Positions 1 through 8,488 of a DNA stretch of 64,000 bases are shown here, piece after piece. Within the stretch, counting starts at the first letter, position 1. Each line of letters begins with the position of its first letter. The notes under the pieces are model-generated. The model had not been told where the DNA came from and did not search any database. It worked only from the letters and a program-made list of their open reading frames with translations. Location: positions 945,262 through 1,009,261 of the forward strand of contig NZ_CP016604.1 of NCBI RefSeq assembly GCF_009684715.1. Direction: 5' to 3'. Made by a program: the position numbers and the translations under genes. The stretch comes from Otariodibacter oris (GTDB lineage Bacteria > Pseudomonadota > Gammaproteobacteria > Enterobacterales > Pasteurellaceae).

Positions 1-7
1 TCTCCCG

Positions 8-796
8 TTAAAGCTGATTGTGCTGTATTCTTGATTTGGCAACTTTTATAAGAAGTTGATACTCGGTTTTTACTCTCTTGTCATGCACTTTGGCTGATTT
101 TTCAAGGAACTCATCAACTGTCCCATAAAAACAACCTATTGTTGCAAGAAGATTACCTGCTTTTCCCTTAAAAACAGTTAATGTGCCATTTTCTGTCCCA
201 ACGTGCGAGAACCAAATTATATCCGTTGAATTATAAATCTTAGCATCACCAGACACTATAGCATTACCATAAACCTTGGTATAGAAACACACATCAGCAT
301 CACCTCGCACCAACGCATTACCTCTTACGCAAGCACGACCATGCACACAAGCATTGCCGTACACGAAAGCATGATTATATATGCTAGCTCGCCCATACAC
401 TTGAGCATTACCATATACCTGAGCATTACCTGACACAGAAGCGCGACCATACACTTCCGCATAGCCTCGCACTTGAGCATTACCTGACACTTCCGCATAG
501 CCTCGCACTTGAGCATTACCTGACACTTCCGCATAGTCTCGCACTTGAGCATTACCTGACACTTGAGCATCACTATAAACACTGGCATTACCACTCACAT
601 GAGCATCGTCATAAACCTGAGCATTGCAATACACCCAAGCATTGCCTTTATGAGATAAATTATCTTCTGATTGAACAAAACCACCAAGATCGCCTTTATT
701 TACCTCACCAAAACTTTTCAACGCTTTTATTCTGTACAACTTAACACCATTGCTTAACGTAAGTGTCTCATCAGTTAATTTGTATTTCTTATCCAT
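8..796 (-). CDS. Left-handed beta-helix (hexapeptide-repeat) phage protein, YdcK-like
   Basis: The protein has 262 residues. Residues 1-50 are non-repetitive and are followed by about 23 hexapeptide-like repeats (residues 51-190) of the form G-N-A-x-V-x, the pattern of a left-handed parallel beta-helix. The C-terminus (about 195-262) is non-repetitive. Similar proteins, related to E. coli YdcK, are common as accessory genes of Mu-like and other phages; their function is unknown. The start is supported by a strong AAGGAGG ribosome site just upstream. The DNA from about 470 to 590 is a near-perfect 36-bp (12-codon) tandem repeat, so copy number may vary between strains. No catalytic residues are evident. 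Confidence 0.75.
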   Translation of the reverse strand: MDKKYKLTDETLTLSNGVKLYRIKALKSFGEVNKGDLGGFVQSEDNLSHKGNAWVYCNAQVYDDAHVSGNASVYSDAQVSGNAQVRDYAEVSGNAQVRGYAEVSGNAQVRGYAEVYGRASVSGNAQVYGNAQVYGRASIYNHAFVYGNACVHGRACVRGNALVRGDADVCFYTKVYGNAIVSGDAKIYNSTDIIWFSHVGTENGTLTVFKGKAGNLLATIGCFYGTVDEFLEKSAKVHDKRVKTEYQLLIKVAKSRIQHNQL

Positions 797-850
797 TTAA
801 CCTCCTTAAAAAAACATTAAAAAATGCGGTCATTTTTTAATATTCTCTCT

Positions 851-909
851 AATCAAACCGCCCCAGCATTAAGCAAATAAGAAGGTTTTGTGGGGCGGTG
901 GGGTTGATT
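851..909. repeat. Long imperfect inverted repeat in phage intergenic region
   Basis: CCGCCCCA at 858-865 pairs with TGGGGCGG at 891-898, and the outer arms AATCAA (851-856) and TTGATT (904-909) extend the stem. It lies just beyond the stop of the 65-residue gene at 914-1111 (minus strand), so it could terminate that transcript. It lacks an adjacent T-run and its role is open. Confidence 0.45.
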
Positions 910-913
910 GTGT

Positions 914-1111
914 TTACATAACTGTCTCCTTTTTACTAAAAATTTCCAAAGCTACTTTTGTTTTCATTTTCTGGAGTAATCTCAAGGTATCATTTAATTG
1001 AATCAAGGCTAAATCATAGTCGTCAGCCTCAATCCAATCTTTCGCTTGATGAACCCCCTCTGCAACATCAAGAAGTCTTTCTTTTAACATTTGTTTTTCT
1101 GTATTTTCCAT
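914..1111 (-). CDS. Small phage protein of unknown function (65 aa)
   Basis: This is a short, mostly helical, charged protein with no motif that I recognise. It lies in a close-packed leftward run of small early Mu-like genes (10 bp from its upstream neighbour), which supports it being a real gene of the prophage early operon. Function unknown. Confidence 0.55.
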   Translation of the reverse strand: MENTEKQMLKERLLDVAEGVHQAKDWIEADDYDLALIQLNDTLRLLQKMKTKVALEIFSKKETVM

Positions 1112-1120
1112 AATTAATCC

Positions 1121-1429
1121 TTAGTTATATATCTCGATAAACTTAGAAGAAGCACACATAACATACCCAACAGAAACTCGATGAACGTGATATTCGTCTT
1201 CCTTGTTGGGATTAATAACTACAATATAAATGCTCTCATCTTCTTGATACATTTCCCAAGCAGCGTATTGATCTTCTAAAATTTCTTTAGCGATAGCCCC
1301 TGAATCAAACCCTACTTCAGCAACAAAGCTATCAAACCACTCATCTTCACCGTCACTTAGAGCTTTTAAAATATCCTCTTTTGTTGGTTTTTTATCGAAT
1401 GTATCGAATGTAATGTACTGAATATGCAT
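1121..1429 (-). CDS. Phage protein of unknown function (102 aa)
   Basis: An acidic 102-residue protein with no recognisable domain. It is packed between two other small genes of the Mu-like early region, 13 bp downstream of the 67-residue gene. It has no signal peptide or membrane segment. Function unknown. Confidence 0.6.
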   Translation of the reverse strand: MHIQYITFDTFDKKPTKEDILKALSDGEDEWFDSFVAEVGFDSGAIAKEILEDQYAAWEMYQEDESIYIVVINPNKEDEYHVHRVSVGYVMCASSKFIEIYN

Positions 1430-1441
1430 AACTCACTCCCC

Positions 1442-1645
1442 CTAAAACGATCTTATTGTTAATCGTTCACAAAAATCACAACGGTGAACACACCATTCCT
1501 TATTAGCCTCATTAGGAGCAAGCTTTGATGCATAATTCCATTTATTACTCGCTTCTTTATAATCTCCTTTTCTTTCCGCATAAGCTGCACCTTCGGTTGC
1601 GTATTTAAAGCGAGCGGATTCACTTAAAACCATTGGTTTTTTCAT
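1442..1645 (-). CDS. Small phage protein of unknown function (67 aa)
   Basis: The protein is 67 residues long. Residues 12-45 (A-x-Y-A-E-R-K-G-D-Y-K-E-A) resemble a single TPR-like helical hairpin, and the C-terminus has two cysteines in a C-x6-C-like arrangement. It lies in the early gene run of the prophage. An AAGGAG-type site precedes the ATG. Function unknown. Confidence 0.55.
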   Translation of the reverse strand: MKKPMVLSESARFKYATEGAAYAERKGDYKEASNKWNYASKLAPNEANKEWCVHRCDFCERLTIRSF

Positions 1646-1723
1646 AAAAACTCCTTATTAATTAACGTTAAAACACATTATGAACGCCCCTCAAATTCGA
1701 TTTAAAGAGCGTTTAAATGGGTT

Positions 1724-2338
1724 TTAAAGCCCCGCAATATCTAGCGAAATTGGAATGTATTTACCTTGAGCATCACGCTCATAGAAGCGAATGTAATCTT
1801 TACTGCCAACTACTTGAACGCTATCGGAAATAGCTTTCATTGCCTCTGTCCAGCGTTCGTCTTGAATATCAACTCGACGAAGAGACAAGATTCGTTGCGT
1901 ACTCAAATTCCCCTCTTTATCAACTTGGAAGGCATCATTGATTAACACTTTCAACTCAGGACGAGCCTCACCCGACCACTCGTGCAGGCATTCATCAATC
2001 AACGCTTTAGCCGCTTGAATACGCTCATCAAAACCTACTCGCTCACTAACAGCCACTTGTAACTTAAGCTTTCCATCAAAGCTTAATAAAGTGGTATTGC
2101 CTTTTCGCCCACCAAGCTGAACACCATATTTTTCCGCAGACAGCTCTATAAACGCTTGAACATCAGCAGAAACCTCAGCTTTGAACTTTTTCATCTGGGC
2201 TTGAAGTTCTTTGGCTTTTTCAATAAAACCATTAACCAATTCATCACGCTCTTTATCAATGTCTTTTATTAAGTCTTCAGCCATAAGACGCCCTTGTGCA
2301 TCTTCCCAGTAGTTCTTGCCATCAATTTGTGTTTTCAT
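1724..2338 (-). CDS. DUF3164 family protein of Mu-like phages
   Basis: This 204-residue protein is recognisable as the DUF3164 family, found almost only in the early region of Mu-like (transposable) prophages. It has an N-terminal segment with an N-Y-W-x-D-A-x-G motif, a coiled-coil-like stretch (about 25-55), and a C-terminal part containing R-I-L-S-L-R-R. Biochemical function is not known. The stop codon of the gene upstream (2335-2601) overlaps its ATG by 4 bp, which suggests translational coupling. Family assignment is from sequence pattern only. Confidence 0.8.
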   Translation of the reverse strand: MKTQIDGKNYWEDAQGRLMAEDLIKDIDKERDELVNGFIEKAKELQAQMKKFKAEVSADVQAFIELSAEKYGVQLGGRKGNTTLLSFDGKLKLQVAVSERVGFDERIQAAKALIDECLHEWSGEARPELKVLINDAFQVDKEGNLSTQRILSLRRVDIQDERWTEAMKAISDSVQVVGSKDYIRFYERDAQGKYIPISLDIAGL

Positions 2339-2601
2339 TTTTTTTCTCCTTCATCAAAATCAAAAGCACCAACCATATCTGCTATTTCCAACATTGCATC
2401 AAAAGGGATTTCGCAGTACTTTTTATTCTCTTTAACTCTTATTTCAATACCTTTCGTACCTTCTACTATCTCAAAAGACAAATCTCCATCAGGGCGCTCA
2501 GCTGCTCCTTGTCCAATTCGCTTAACTAAAGAAAACCCTTTTCTTTTAGTTTTTACTTTTACGCCTATCGAATCTAGGTACTCCTTTATAACTTTCTTCA
2601 T
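2335..2601 (-). CDS. Phage protein of unknown function (88 aa)
   Basis: A basic N-terminal half is followed by a compact region (about 40-75) and an acidic tail. It overlaps the start of the DUF3164 gene by 4 bp (ATGA-type junction), a sign of co-translation. No domain recognised. Confidence 0.55.
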   Translation of the reverse strand: MKKVIKEYLDSIGVKVKTKRKGFSLVKRIGQGAAERPDGDLSFEIVEGTKGIEIRVKENKKYCEIPFDAMLEIADMVGAFDFDEGEKK

Positions 2602-2603
2602 GC

Positions 2604-2909
2604 TTACGCCTCACTTTCCCAGTAAACTCTAATGCCCTCTAACATAGTGTAGTAGCCCTTACATCTTCCTAGCCTTTCACTATATCCTTGTGCATACCAC
2701 ATTGCTTTTCTCTGCTTGATTAACTCATCTGCTACCTCCTGACTATTTCCTATATCGACCTCTATTCGAGGTTTAATGCCTGTAAAATCAATGTTTAAAA
2801 CCGTAAAGCCGAACGCGTTTAAGTGAATAATCGCCTTTTGAACTTGCTTTAAATACTTATAAGCCAACTGATTAGCTCTGTTGTATGTGTGTTTTGTCTT
2901 CGCTTTCAT
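2604..2909 (-). CDS. Phage protein of unknown function (101 aa)
   Basis: The start is set at the ATG at 2909, seven bases after GAGG and 18 bp inside the longest frame. The N-terminus is lysine-rich (M-K-A-K-T-K-H). The middle has a V-L-N-I-D-F-T-G-I-K-P-R-I-E-V-D segment predicted to form beta strands. The gene begins inside the 3' end of the preceding gene (overlap of about 38 bp), usual for tight phage operons. No family recognised. Confidence 0.6.
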   Translation of the reverse strand: MKAKTKHTYNRANQLAYKYLKQVQKAIIHLNAFGFTVLNIDFTGIKPRIEVDIGNSQEVADELIKQRKAMWYAQGYSERLGRCKGYYTMLEGIRVYWESEA

Positions 2910-3102
2910 CTTCAATAACCTCTTCAAAATCTAACTTAACAATAGTGGTAATATTTCTGCCTCGTGCTTGATAGCTTGGTGTTTTCATCTTTCTGACTGA
3001 ACTCTCTTTAATACCAAGAGCCTTAGCAATTTCTTTAGCTGTTCCGTCAAAGCAAAACTTATCACCCTTGTAAACGGCATAAATTGATTCAACTCTTGCC
3101 AT
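2872..3102 (-). CDS. Small phage protein with a possible HTH (76 aa)
   Basis: This 76-residue protein contains A-K-E-I-A-K-A-L-G-I-K-E-S-S-V-R-K at about 22-38, which fits the second and third helices of a helix-turn-helix. It may bind DNA, but this is inference from the pattern. A GGAGG ribosome site lies 6 bp before the ATG. It directly follows the B gene and overlaps the next gene. Confidence 0.6.
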   Translation of the reverse strand: MARVESIYAVYKGDKFCFDGTAKEIAKALGIKESSVRKMKTPSYQARGRNITTIVKLDFEEVIEDESEDKTHIQQS

Positions 3103-3110
3103 TTTTCCTC

Positions 3111-3992
3111 CTAACTAATAAGCATTTTTGAATACTGCTCAACTAACTCATTACTGATTTCCATATTGTTGAACTCTGCACTTCTTACAACACCACGCAT
3201 TAACTTACTCAACCGTCTAGCATTACCTTTGCTTGCTTTAATAAGCGGAGGGTTATACTCATCTGTTCCTAAAGCTGATTTTGCTAACAATCCCAAATCT
3301 TCATCAGGTAAAGCGTTCCCCAAATCACAAGCAAACCCTACACGGCTATACAATTGAGCAAGCTCATTGTTTTTACCTTTAAGATTCACTAGTAATCTAG
3401 GCATACCAGCCAAGACAACCCCAATACCTGTTAAGTCGTGAATACGTCTTACAAACTCAAGCGAGCGAGTAGAGAGTAGTTCAGCCTCATCAATCATCAG
3501 TAAACGCTCAGAACCAGTTAATTTACTTACAATCCCCTCAAGCAATTCGCTATTAATACCCTTCGCAGTAACTCCCACCTTTTCCGCAATACGACGTAGT
3601 AAAACTTTAGGCGTACAGCTTGGATCAACCTCAATCAACACTGCAGAGCTATGCGTTTTTGCGTATTGCTTCAGCATTTGCGTTTTTCCCAATCCTGCTG
3701 CACCAAAAATCACATTGATTTCCCCCTCAACGTGAGCAAAATCCATAATCTCCATGCCTCTTTTAGCCGTTGAAGTTTCCACAAAAGAAGAGTCGTATTT
3801 AGCCTCAATCACTTTCGCTTTATAGCGAGCCATCAGCTCATCTACTTTCTTATCTAGCTCTTCACAATTCCCTTGATATTTACCGCTCAAATACTGGCTA
3901 ACTGTGGCAATAGATACCCCGAATAGATTGGCAACTTGCTTTTGGTTGAATCCTTTTGATTCCATAAAGACTTTAAGTTGTTGGTTTTGCAT
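3111..3992 (-). CDS. Mu B-like AAA+ ATPase, target-DNA capture protein
   Basis: In Mu, B is an ATP-dependent DNA-binding protein that coats target DNA, stimulates the transposase and gives target immunity. This 293-residue protein has the expected parts: an N-terminal XRE-like helix-turn-helix (about 14-38), Walker A G-A-A-G-L-G-K-T at 97-104, Walker B L-L-M-I-D-E at 164-169, and a C-terminal helical region. It follows the A gene by 4 bp, as in Mu. It appears intact although its partner A is broken. The length is close to Mu B (312 aa). Confidence 0.88.
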   Translation of the reverse strand: MQNQQLKVFMESKGFNQKQVANLFGVSIATVSQYLSGKYQGNCEELDKKVDELMARYKAKVIEAKYDSSFVETSTAKRGMEIMDFAHVEGEINVIFGAAGLGKTQMLKQYAKTHSSAVLIEVDPSCTPKVLLRRIAEKVGVTAKGINSELLEGIVSKLTGSERLLMIDEAELLSTRSLEFVRRIHDLTGIGVVLAGMPRLLVNLKGKNNELAQLYSRVGFACDLGNALPDEDLGLLAKSALGTDEYNPPLIKASKGNARRLSKLMRGVVRSAEFNNMEISNELVEQYSKMLIS

Positions 3993-3996
3993 TTGC

Positions 3997-5953
3997 TTAT
4001 TCTCCTACGGCTATTTGTTTTCTTTCCCATTCCTCTTTTTCTGCACGAGTTAAGAAGATTGGTTGTTTTTCTCTACTAGGCTTTTTAACTGGTGTTAAAA
4101 GACTAAAATCATTTGTTTGCTCAATCGTTATCACTGGATTTAACTCAGCATTAATATCGTCAAGCTGTCTTTGTTTAAGATTGCCACGACGTTTGTGTCG
4201 CTCTTTACGTTGCTGTTCAACCATAGAAACAGGGAACGCCTCTCTTGTGTTACCATTCCAAACCGCATCACAGATAAAACGTCCATCGTTGAGAACGAAC
4301 CTGCACCAGTTCAGCGTTATGGATATCAATCCCAATAACTACATCCATTCCCTCAAAATCTAGTAACTTGGTATTGAAATAATTGTTATTATTCCAACTA
4401 ATCTAGCCACGTTGAGGCTTACGAATAAACTCAGGTCGGGTCATATCTCTCAACTCAACATCAGTGAGCCTTACTACATCTTCCTCATGCAACATCTGTT
4501 GATATTTTTTAGCGGGTGTCGTCTTGATTTCTGAATGAATATGCTCGTTGTTGTACCAATCAACACACACCTCAACCATATCTAACAACTGTTGCCAGCT
4601 AGGTAACTTGCCCCTTGCTCTTTTCTGTAATGGTGTAAGCTCTGTACCTTTTGCATTAGCTAAAGAGTTCACGCCATACAATGTTTTTCTTATCGTTTCA
4701 GGATCTGCTCCCGCCCCGTAATACGTTTCAAACTGGCGAGCAATGAATAAGCCCAACGTTTTATTCAATCTTTCAATAATCCCACGACCTTGAGGATTAC
4801 CTGCAATCCCTGTCTCGTGTCTAACCCCCAATCTTGGCAACATCCCTGTAACTTCCGCATCTAAGAATTTATTTTTCTCACCGCCACCATTATCTGAATA
4901 GTAAATAGCAGGCACACCGTGAGTTTGAATACCGTGTCTGAGTGCATCAGCCACAGCGAAAGCGTTTTCCGCAAGAGCCATCGACCACCCGACAACCTTT
5001 CTACTTGCTCCATCAATAATCAGTGTTAACTCAGGTGTAAAAGGCTTACCATTGATAGGGTGCTCGACCTTTAACTTCATAGCGTGACCATCACCAATCC
5101 ACACATCATTTGCTCTTAACACCGACCAATCACGCTTAACGTAACTCAACAATGTTTTATAGTGCGAACCTGTACGTCTGCCGTGCTCTTTCACATATAA
5201 AGGAAGGCGATTCATTACTCGACGAACAGTGCTAAGGCTAGGTATTTGTTCAAGCAGAACAGGATTGTCGGCATAATGCTCACACCACAAAATTTCAAAT
5301 TCACGATATGCCTCATTGAGCGAAACCCCATTCTTCTTGCGAAACACACCCAAAAAGAAACTCAACCACCAAATCTCTTCTAGCTTTTTTTCCTGTCTAA
5401 CCGCAGGAGCAAGTAACTTCATACGTTGCTCCACGTTTTCAGCCTTGCAGTAATCAATCACCCATTGATTTAAAGTGCGAGTACCAAGCGTTCTACCATC
5501 GGCTTTCTTTGCATTTGCAACCTCAATCAAATCTGCAAGATGCGGAGGTAAAGATAAACCTTGAGCAAGATCGCATAAGTAATTAACCGCTTTGACTCGA
5601 GACATAGACTCCTCTAAATCAAGAACATACTGAACCAATGCCATACGAGCATCGGCGATTGCTCTCTGTTTGTTCGTTAAATTGGCTAAATCCATATTTA
5701 ACTTATTAACAGGCAGTCTTTTGGGTTGTTTTGCTATTACAGAAACAGAAACACGCTCATAAATTTCATTTTGAACATCTTCAGGCAAGGAACTTAATGC
5801 GTATTCATTACCACCGCCTCGACCTTCTCTTTTACGAAATTCCCATTTTTCACGCTTTGCTTTATCTAAAATACGTCTATTGCTATGAGGCAACGTGCTT
5901 AATTTAAGGATCGCCAATTCTTTAATACTGTAAAATTTATGCAAAACAGACAT
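3997..5953 (-). pseudogene. Mu A-like DDE transposase, interrupted by a stop codon and a frameshift
   Basis: The main frame (4403-5953) encodes 516 residues with the N-terminal DNA-binding region and a DDE catalytic core: D288 in W-I-G-D-G-H, D354 in Y-S-D-N-G-G, and E394 in G-I-I-E-R-L-N. It ends at a TAG (4403-4405) right after R-K-P-Q-R-G. Reading through that TAG, the same frame continues as A-family sequence (Y-F-N-T-K-L-L-D..D-I-H-N-A-E-L-V-Q-V). It then needs a one-base shift near 4285-4292 to continue as N-D-G-R-F-I-C-D-A-V-W to the stop at 3997. The lost C-terminal domain is the part that contacts B in Mu. Both lesions together make a pseudogene more likely than a sequencing error. 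Confidence 0.82.
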
Positions 5954-5967
5954 TTACCACCCCTCAA

Positions 5968-6234
5968 TCAGTTTTCTTGAGATAGCTTTGTTTTAAGCTG
6001 TTCTATTTGTTGTTTTCTTGCCTGTTGTTGTAACTGCTTTTCCTCATAATAAGGAAAGGTTTTTTCAATAGGTTTATCAATAGCTATTGATATAGCATTT
6101 GCAATACGCAAACTCCCTTTTCCTTTTTTAATCGTACTTGATATGGCTTGGACGCTAACATCTAAAGCTTTTGCTAAAATAACTGCGTTTAGCCCTTTAT
6201 CTTTTAATGCTTGATAAATTTCTTTTTGATCCAT
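5968..6234 (-). CDS. ner: Ner-like DNA-binding regulator of Mu-like phage
   Basis: In Mu, Ner is a small helix-turn-helix protein that turns down early and repressor transcription. This 88-residue protein has an HTH at about 14-40 (L-N-A-V-I-L-A-K-A-L-D-V-S-V-Q-A-I-S), an I-A-N-A-I-S-I-A-I helix, and a Gln/Lys-rich tail. The start at 6234 is preceded by AAAGGGGA; a longer TTG start is less likely. It sits divergent from the repressor and directly upstream of the A gene, the expected place. Its likely operators are the palindromes at 6247-6275 and 6303-6322. Confidence 0.8.
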   Translation of the reverse strand: MDQKEIYQALKDKGLNAVILAKALDVSVQAISSTIKKGKGSLRIANAISIAIDKPIEKTFPYYEEKQLQQQARKQQIEQLKTKLSQEN

Positions 6235-6246
6235 AAAATCCCCTTT

Positions 6247-6275
6247 AATCAATCAATTTATTAAATTGATTGATT
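6247..6275. promoter_or_regulatory. Perfect 29-bp palindrome, early operator
   Basis: Fourteen-base arms (AATCAATCAATTTA and its complement) meet at a single central T. It lies just upstream of ner in the divergent repressor/ner region, so it is a strong candidate operator for Ner or for the repressor. Which protein binds it is inference. Confidence 0.65.
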
Positions 6276-6302
6276 CAACTACTAACAAAACAACTTTATT
6301 AT

Positions 6303-6322
6303 ATGCCAAATATTTTTGGCAT
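6303..6322. promoter_or_regulatory. Second palindrome in the repressor/ner control region
   Basis: ATGCCAAATATTTTTGGCAT is an almost perfect palindrome, 27 bp before the repressor ATG. Its sequence differs from the 6247-6275 palindrome, which suggests that two different regulators act in this 115-bp divergent region. Confidence 0.55.
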
Positions 6323-6348
6323 GTCAATAATATTTGACTGGGATTTTT

Positions 6349-7161
6349 ATGGATATGACTATCACTAAAGAAGATATGGGTATTAGGCTCGTAGAAGAAA
6401 GAACAAGATTAGGGTATTCTCAAGCAAGTTTTGCTCATCAAACAGAAATAAACAGAGAAACATTAAGGTTAAATGAGTTAGGGCGAAGTGGTATGTCGGC
6501 AGAATTCCTAGGTCGAGCTGCACAATTAGGAGTTGATATTCAATATGTTATAACTGGCATTAGGTCTATTACACATATAAATAAAAATAAAGAGTCTGGA
6601 ATATCGCAAAATGTTGATGGTAATAACAATAACGTGATTTACGGAGAGAAAGGAGTTATTAATAATATAACAACGGAAAAACATGTAACTAGAACTAAGG
6701 CTATCGTTGAACCTGATAACAAACACATCAACGAAGAGATGGCAAGAACCTTAAAAGATCTTGTGAATGAGGTGGTTAATTTAGAGAATGAACTAAAAAA
6801 ACAACCCAAAACATTTCAAGCAGTATGGGCTTCCTTGAATAAACATTGTGGAGTAACAACTTATAAACTTATACCAATAGAAAAATATGAAAAAGCAGAA
6901 AACTACCTTAGAAAATGGATTGGTCGTTTAAATTCATCAAAATCAGCTCCAAAGAAAATCGGCAACGATTGGCGTAAACGGAAATACAGTTACATTCACA
7001 TTAATGTTAAAAAATTAGATTTAGAATTGTGGTTGAGAGAATACCTTCAAGAAAGATATTGCGTAGGAAGCATAACTGAACTCAGCAATGATCAGTTGGA
7101 TGCGTTATATCACAACATTAGTAGTAAATTAAGCTCGTATAAACGTAAACAAGCCAAATAA
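6349..7161 (+). CDS. XRE-family prophage repressor with C-terminal ORF6C-like domain
   Basis: This is the only early phage gene on the plus strand, divergent from ner, as for the Mu c repressor. The start is set at the ATG at 6349, after GGGA. The protein has 270 residues. The N-terminal 60 residues carry an HTH (R-T-R-L-G-Y-S-Q-A-S-F-A). An Asn-rich linker follows (about 85-105). The C-terminal part, from T-F-Q-A-V-W-A-S-L-N-K, including Y-E-K-A-E-N-Y-L-R-K-W, resembles the ORF6C domain found in phage Rha/antirepressor-type proteins. It probably keeps the prophage silent. It could be a regulator with a different role, since it is not a typical Mu c protein. Confidence 0.75.
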   Translation: MDMTITKEDMGIRLVEERTRLGYSQASFAHQTEINRETLRLNELGRSGMSAEFLGRAAQLGVDIQYVITGIRSITHINKNKESGISQNVDGNNNNVIYGEKGVINNITTEKHVTRTKAIVEPDNKHINEEMARTLKDLVNEVVNLENELKKQPKTFQAVWASLNKHCGVTTYKLIPIEKYEKAENYLRKWIGRLNSSKSAPKKIGNDWRKRKYSYIHINVKKLDLELWLREYLQERYCVGSITELSNDQLDALYHNISSKLSSYKRKQAK

Positions 7162-7602
7162 CTTGGACTTAAATACGTCATAGTTTATTTCAACATCATA
7201 ACTACTCTTATTGTCATCAATTGGTTGATGTATAAGGCATAGATAAGAAGTTAGTCATGTCCGACTTAATTTTTATATTTGTCTTAGTTTGTTATGTCTA
7301 ACTTATACGAATAATGGTAGTAACTATATACATAGTTGTTAATGGATATAACGATAAAACACTTTATTTAATAAAAGGTTAAGGTATTTTAAAATCTATT
7401 TAAAAACCATTTAAAACCTGATCGAACCTATGCAAAAAATAATGCAAAAATAACCATTTTTTACCTATTTTTGCTCATTTTCGTTTTTTGCATAGCTTCC
7501 CCCAACAAAAAACGGCAAAGCCCCACCACGCAAGACTTTACCGCCAATTTTTTCCCGCCAAATTTATCATTCTACCTATGCAAAAAGAGTTAGTACCCCA
7601 CA
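7162..7602. other. Non-coding phage end with candidate transposase-binding sites
   Basis: No gene is visible. The motif CTATGCAAAAA occurs at 7428-7438 and 7576-7586 and inverted at 7484-7494, with a partial copy (ATGCAAAAA) at 7442-7450. Repeated sites in mixed orientation within about 180 bp of the terminus match the layout of the Mu attL A-binding sites. The terminal CA is at 7599-7600 or 7601-7602. Binding itself is inferred. Confidence 0.6.
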
Positions 7603-8334
7603 GTTATCGGGCTTTATGTTCGTATGACATTGTGGGAGAGTGAAGTTTTTGAGAAAACGAAACAGTCTGGCAAATTAGTGAATTTACCCGTTGCGAGTTT
7701 ATTCAAAAAATATTATCGCGTATTTTTAGCGGGCATTTTCCTTGCCACCGCAGGCTATGTGCTGTTCTATATTTTGGCAGCCTTTGCACAAATTTATGCA
7801 AAATCGCCAACAACATTATCGCCAGCAGGTTATGCACAAGGACTTGGCTTTTCATCCCAAGTATTCACTAAATACTTACTTATCAGCTCTTTTGTATTTG
7901 CTATTGCCATTGCATTATCAGGTATTTTGTCAGATAAATGGGGGTGTAAACCATTCCTAATTGGTACTACGTTACTTATTATTGTCTTTGGGTTTACCTT
8001 ACCGTTATTTTTAGAAAATGGCACAGAAACCTCATTATTTATGTTCCTTATGGTAGGAATGATACTGATGGGGGCAACCTTTGGACCTATGTCAGTCATT
8101 TTACCTGAATTATTTCCTACGGAAATTCGTTATACGGGTTCTTCGTTATCCTACAATGTGGCGGGTATTCTTGGCGCAAGTGTGGCGACAATTATTACCC
8201 TACAAATCAATGCCAACTTTGGCTTAATGGGTGTAGGGATTTATTTAGCATTAAATGGCGTCTTATCCTTAGTTGCTTTATTAAGAGTACCTGAAACAGG
8301 TAATAGTGATAAAGTGCATATCACTGATGAGTAA
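7603..8334 (+). pseudogene. 3' part of an MHS-family (MFS) transporter, cut by the prophage
   Basis: The open frame enters from the phage junction as V-I-G-L-Y-V-R-M-T-L-W-E-S, typical of the loop after the sixth membrane helix in the metabolite:H+ symporter (MHS) branch of the MFS. It continues through five or six hydrophobic segments to the natural C-terminus. The usual conserved L-S-D-K-W-G and E-L-F-P-T-E-I-R-Y-T-G motifs are present. The N-terminal half is missing and presumably lies at the far end of the prophage, outside the window. An internal ATG (7624) is open but unlikely to give a working transporter. Substrate unknown. Confidence 0.85.
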
Positions 8335-8354
8335 GACTATTTAACTATTTTGTT

Positions 8355-8408
8355 TATCTTGACCTATTGTATTTAATTGTTTGATTTTTATAATGGTAGG
8401 TCAAGATA
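8355..8408. repeat. 12-bp inverted repeat around a 30-bp AT-rich spacer
   Basis: TATCTTGACCTA (8355-8366) is matched exactly by its complement at 8397-8408. It lies between the transporter remnant and the terminator hairpin at 8417-8453. No T-run follows, so it is more like a paired binding site or a structured 3' end. Confidence 0.5.
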
Positions 8409-8416
8409 ACTGAGAG

Positions 8417-8462
8417 GCTATCTATAGCGGAAATTACAGCAACTATAGATAGCTATTTTTTA
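8417..8462 (+). terminator. Rho-independent terminator
   Basis: The 11-bp stem GCTATCTATAG / CTATAGATAGC (8417-8427 and 8443-8453) is followed by a T-rich run. It terminates the transporter remnant transcript. Confidence 0.75.
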
Positions 8463-8488
8463 TATTAAGCGGGTTTAGAAATTAAAAT

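Larger units (their letters stand above)
1..7602 (-). mobile_element. Mu-like transposable prophage, early (left) end, truncated by window edge
   Basis: The gene order, read leftward from the host junction, is that of a Mu-like phage: a divergent XRE repressor, a Ner-like regulator, a DDE transposase A, an AAA ATPase B, then small early genes including a DUF3164 protein. The outer boundary is placed where the reading frame of a host MHS transporter starts, after a CA dinucleotide at 7599-7602, as expected for TG...CA Mu ends. Late genes and the other end lie outside the window, so the 5-bp target duplication cannot be checked. The transposase gene is broken, so this copy is probably immobile on its own. 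Confidence 0.85.

Noticed and set aside
325-594. 89-residue minus-strand reading frame rich in Met, Cys and Lys
   Set aside because: It is another frame of the 36-bp-repeat DNA in the beta-helix gene, without ribosome site or neighbours.
2294-2632. Plus-strand reading frames over the small phage genes
   Set aside because: They are antisense to well-packed minus-strand genes with good ribosome sites.
4181-4363. Short plus-strand frame over the broken part of the A gene
   Set aside because: Its sequence is explained by the decayed transposase reading on the minus strand.
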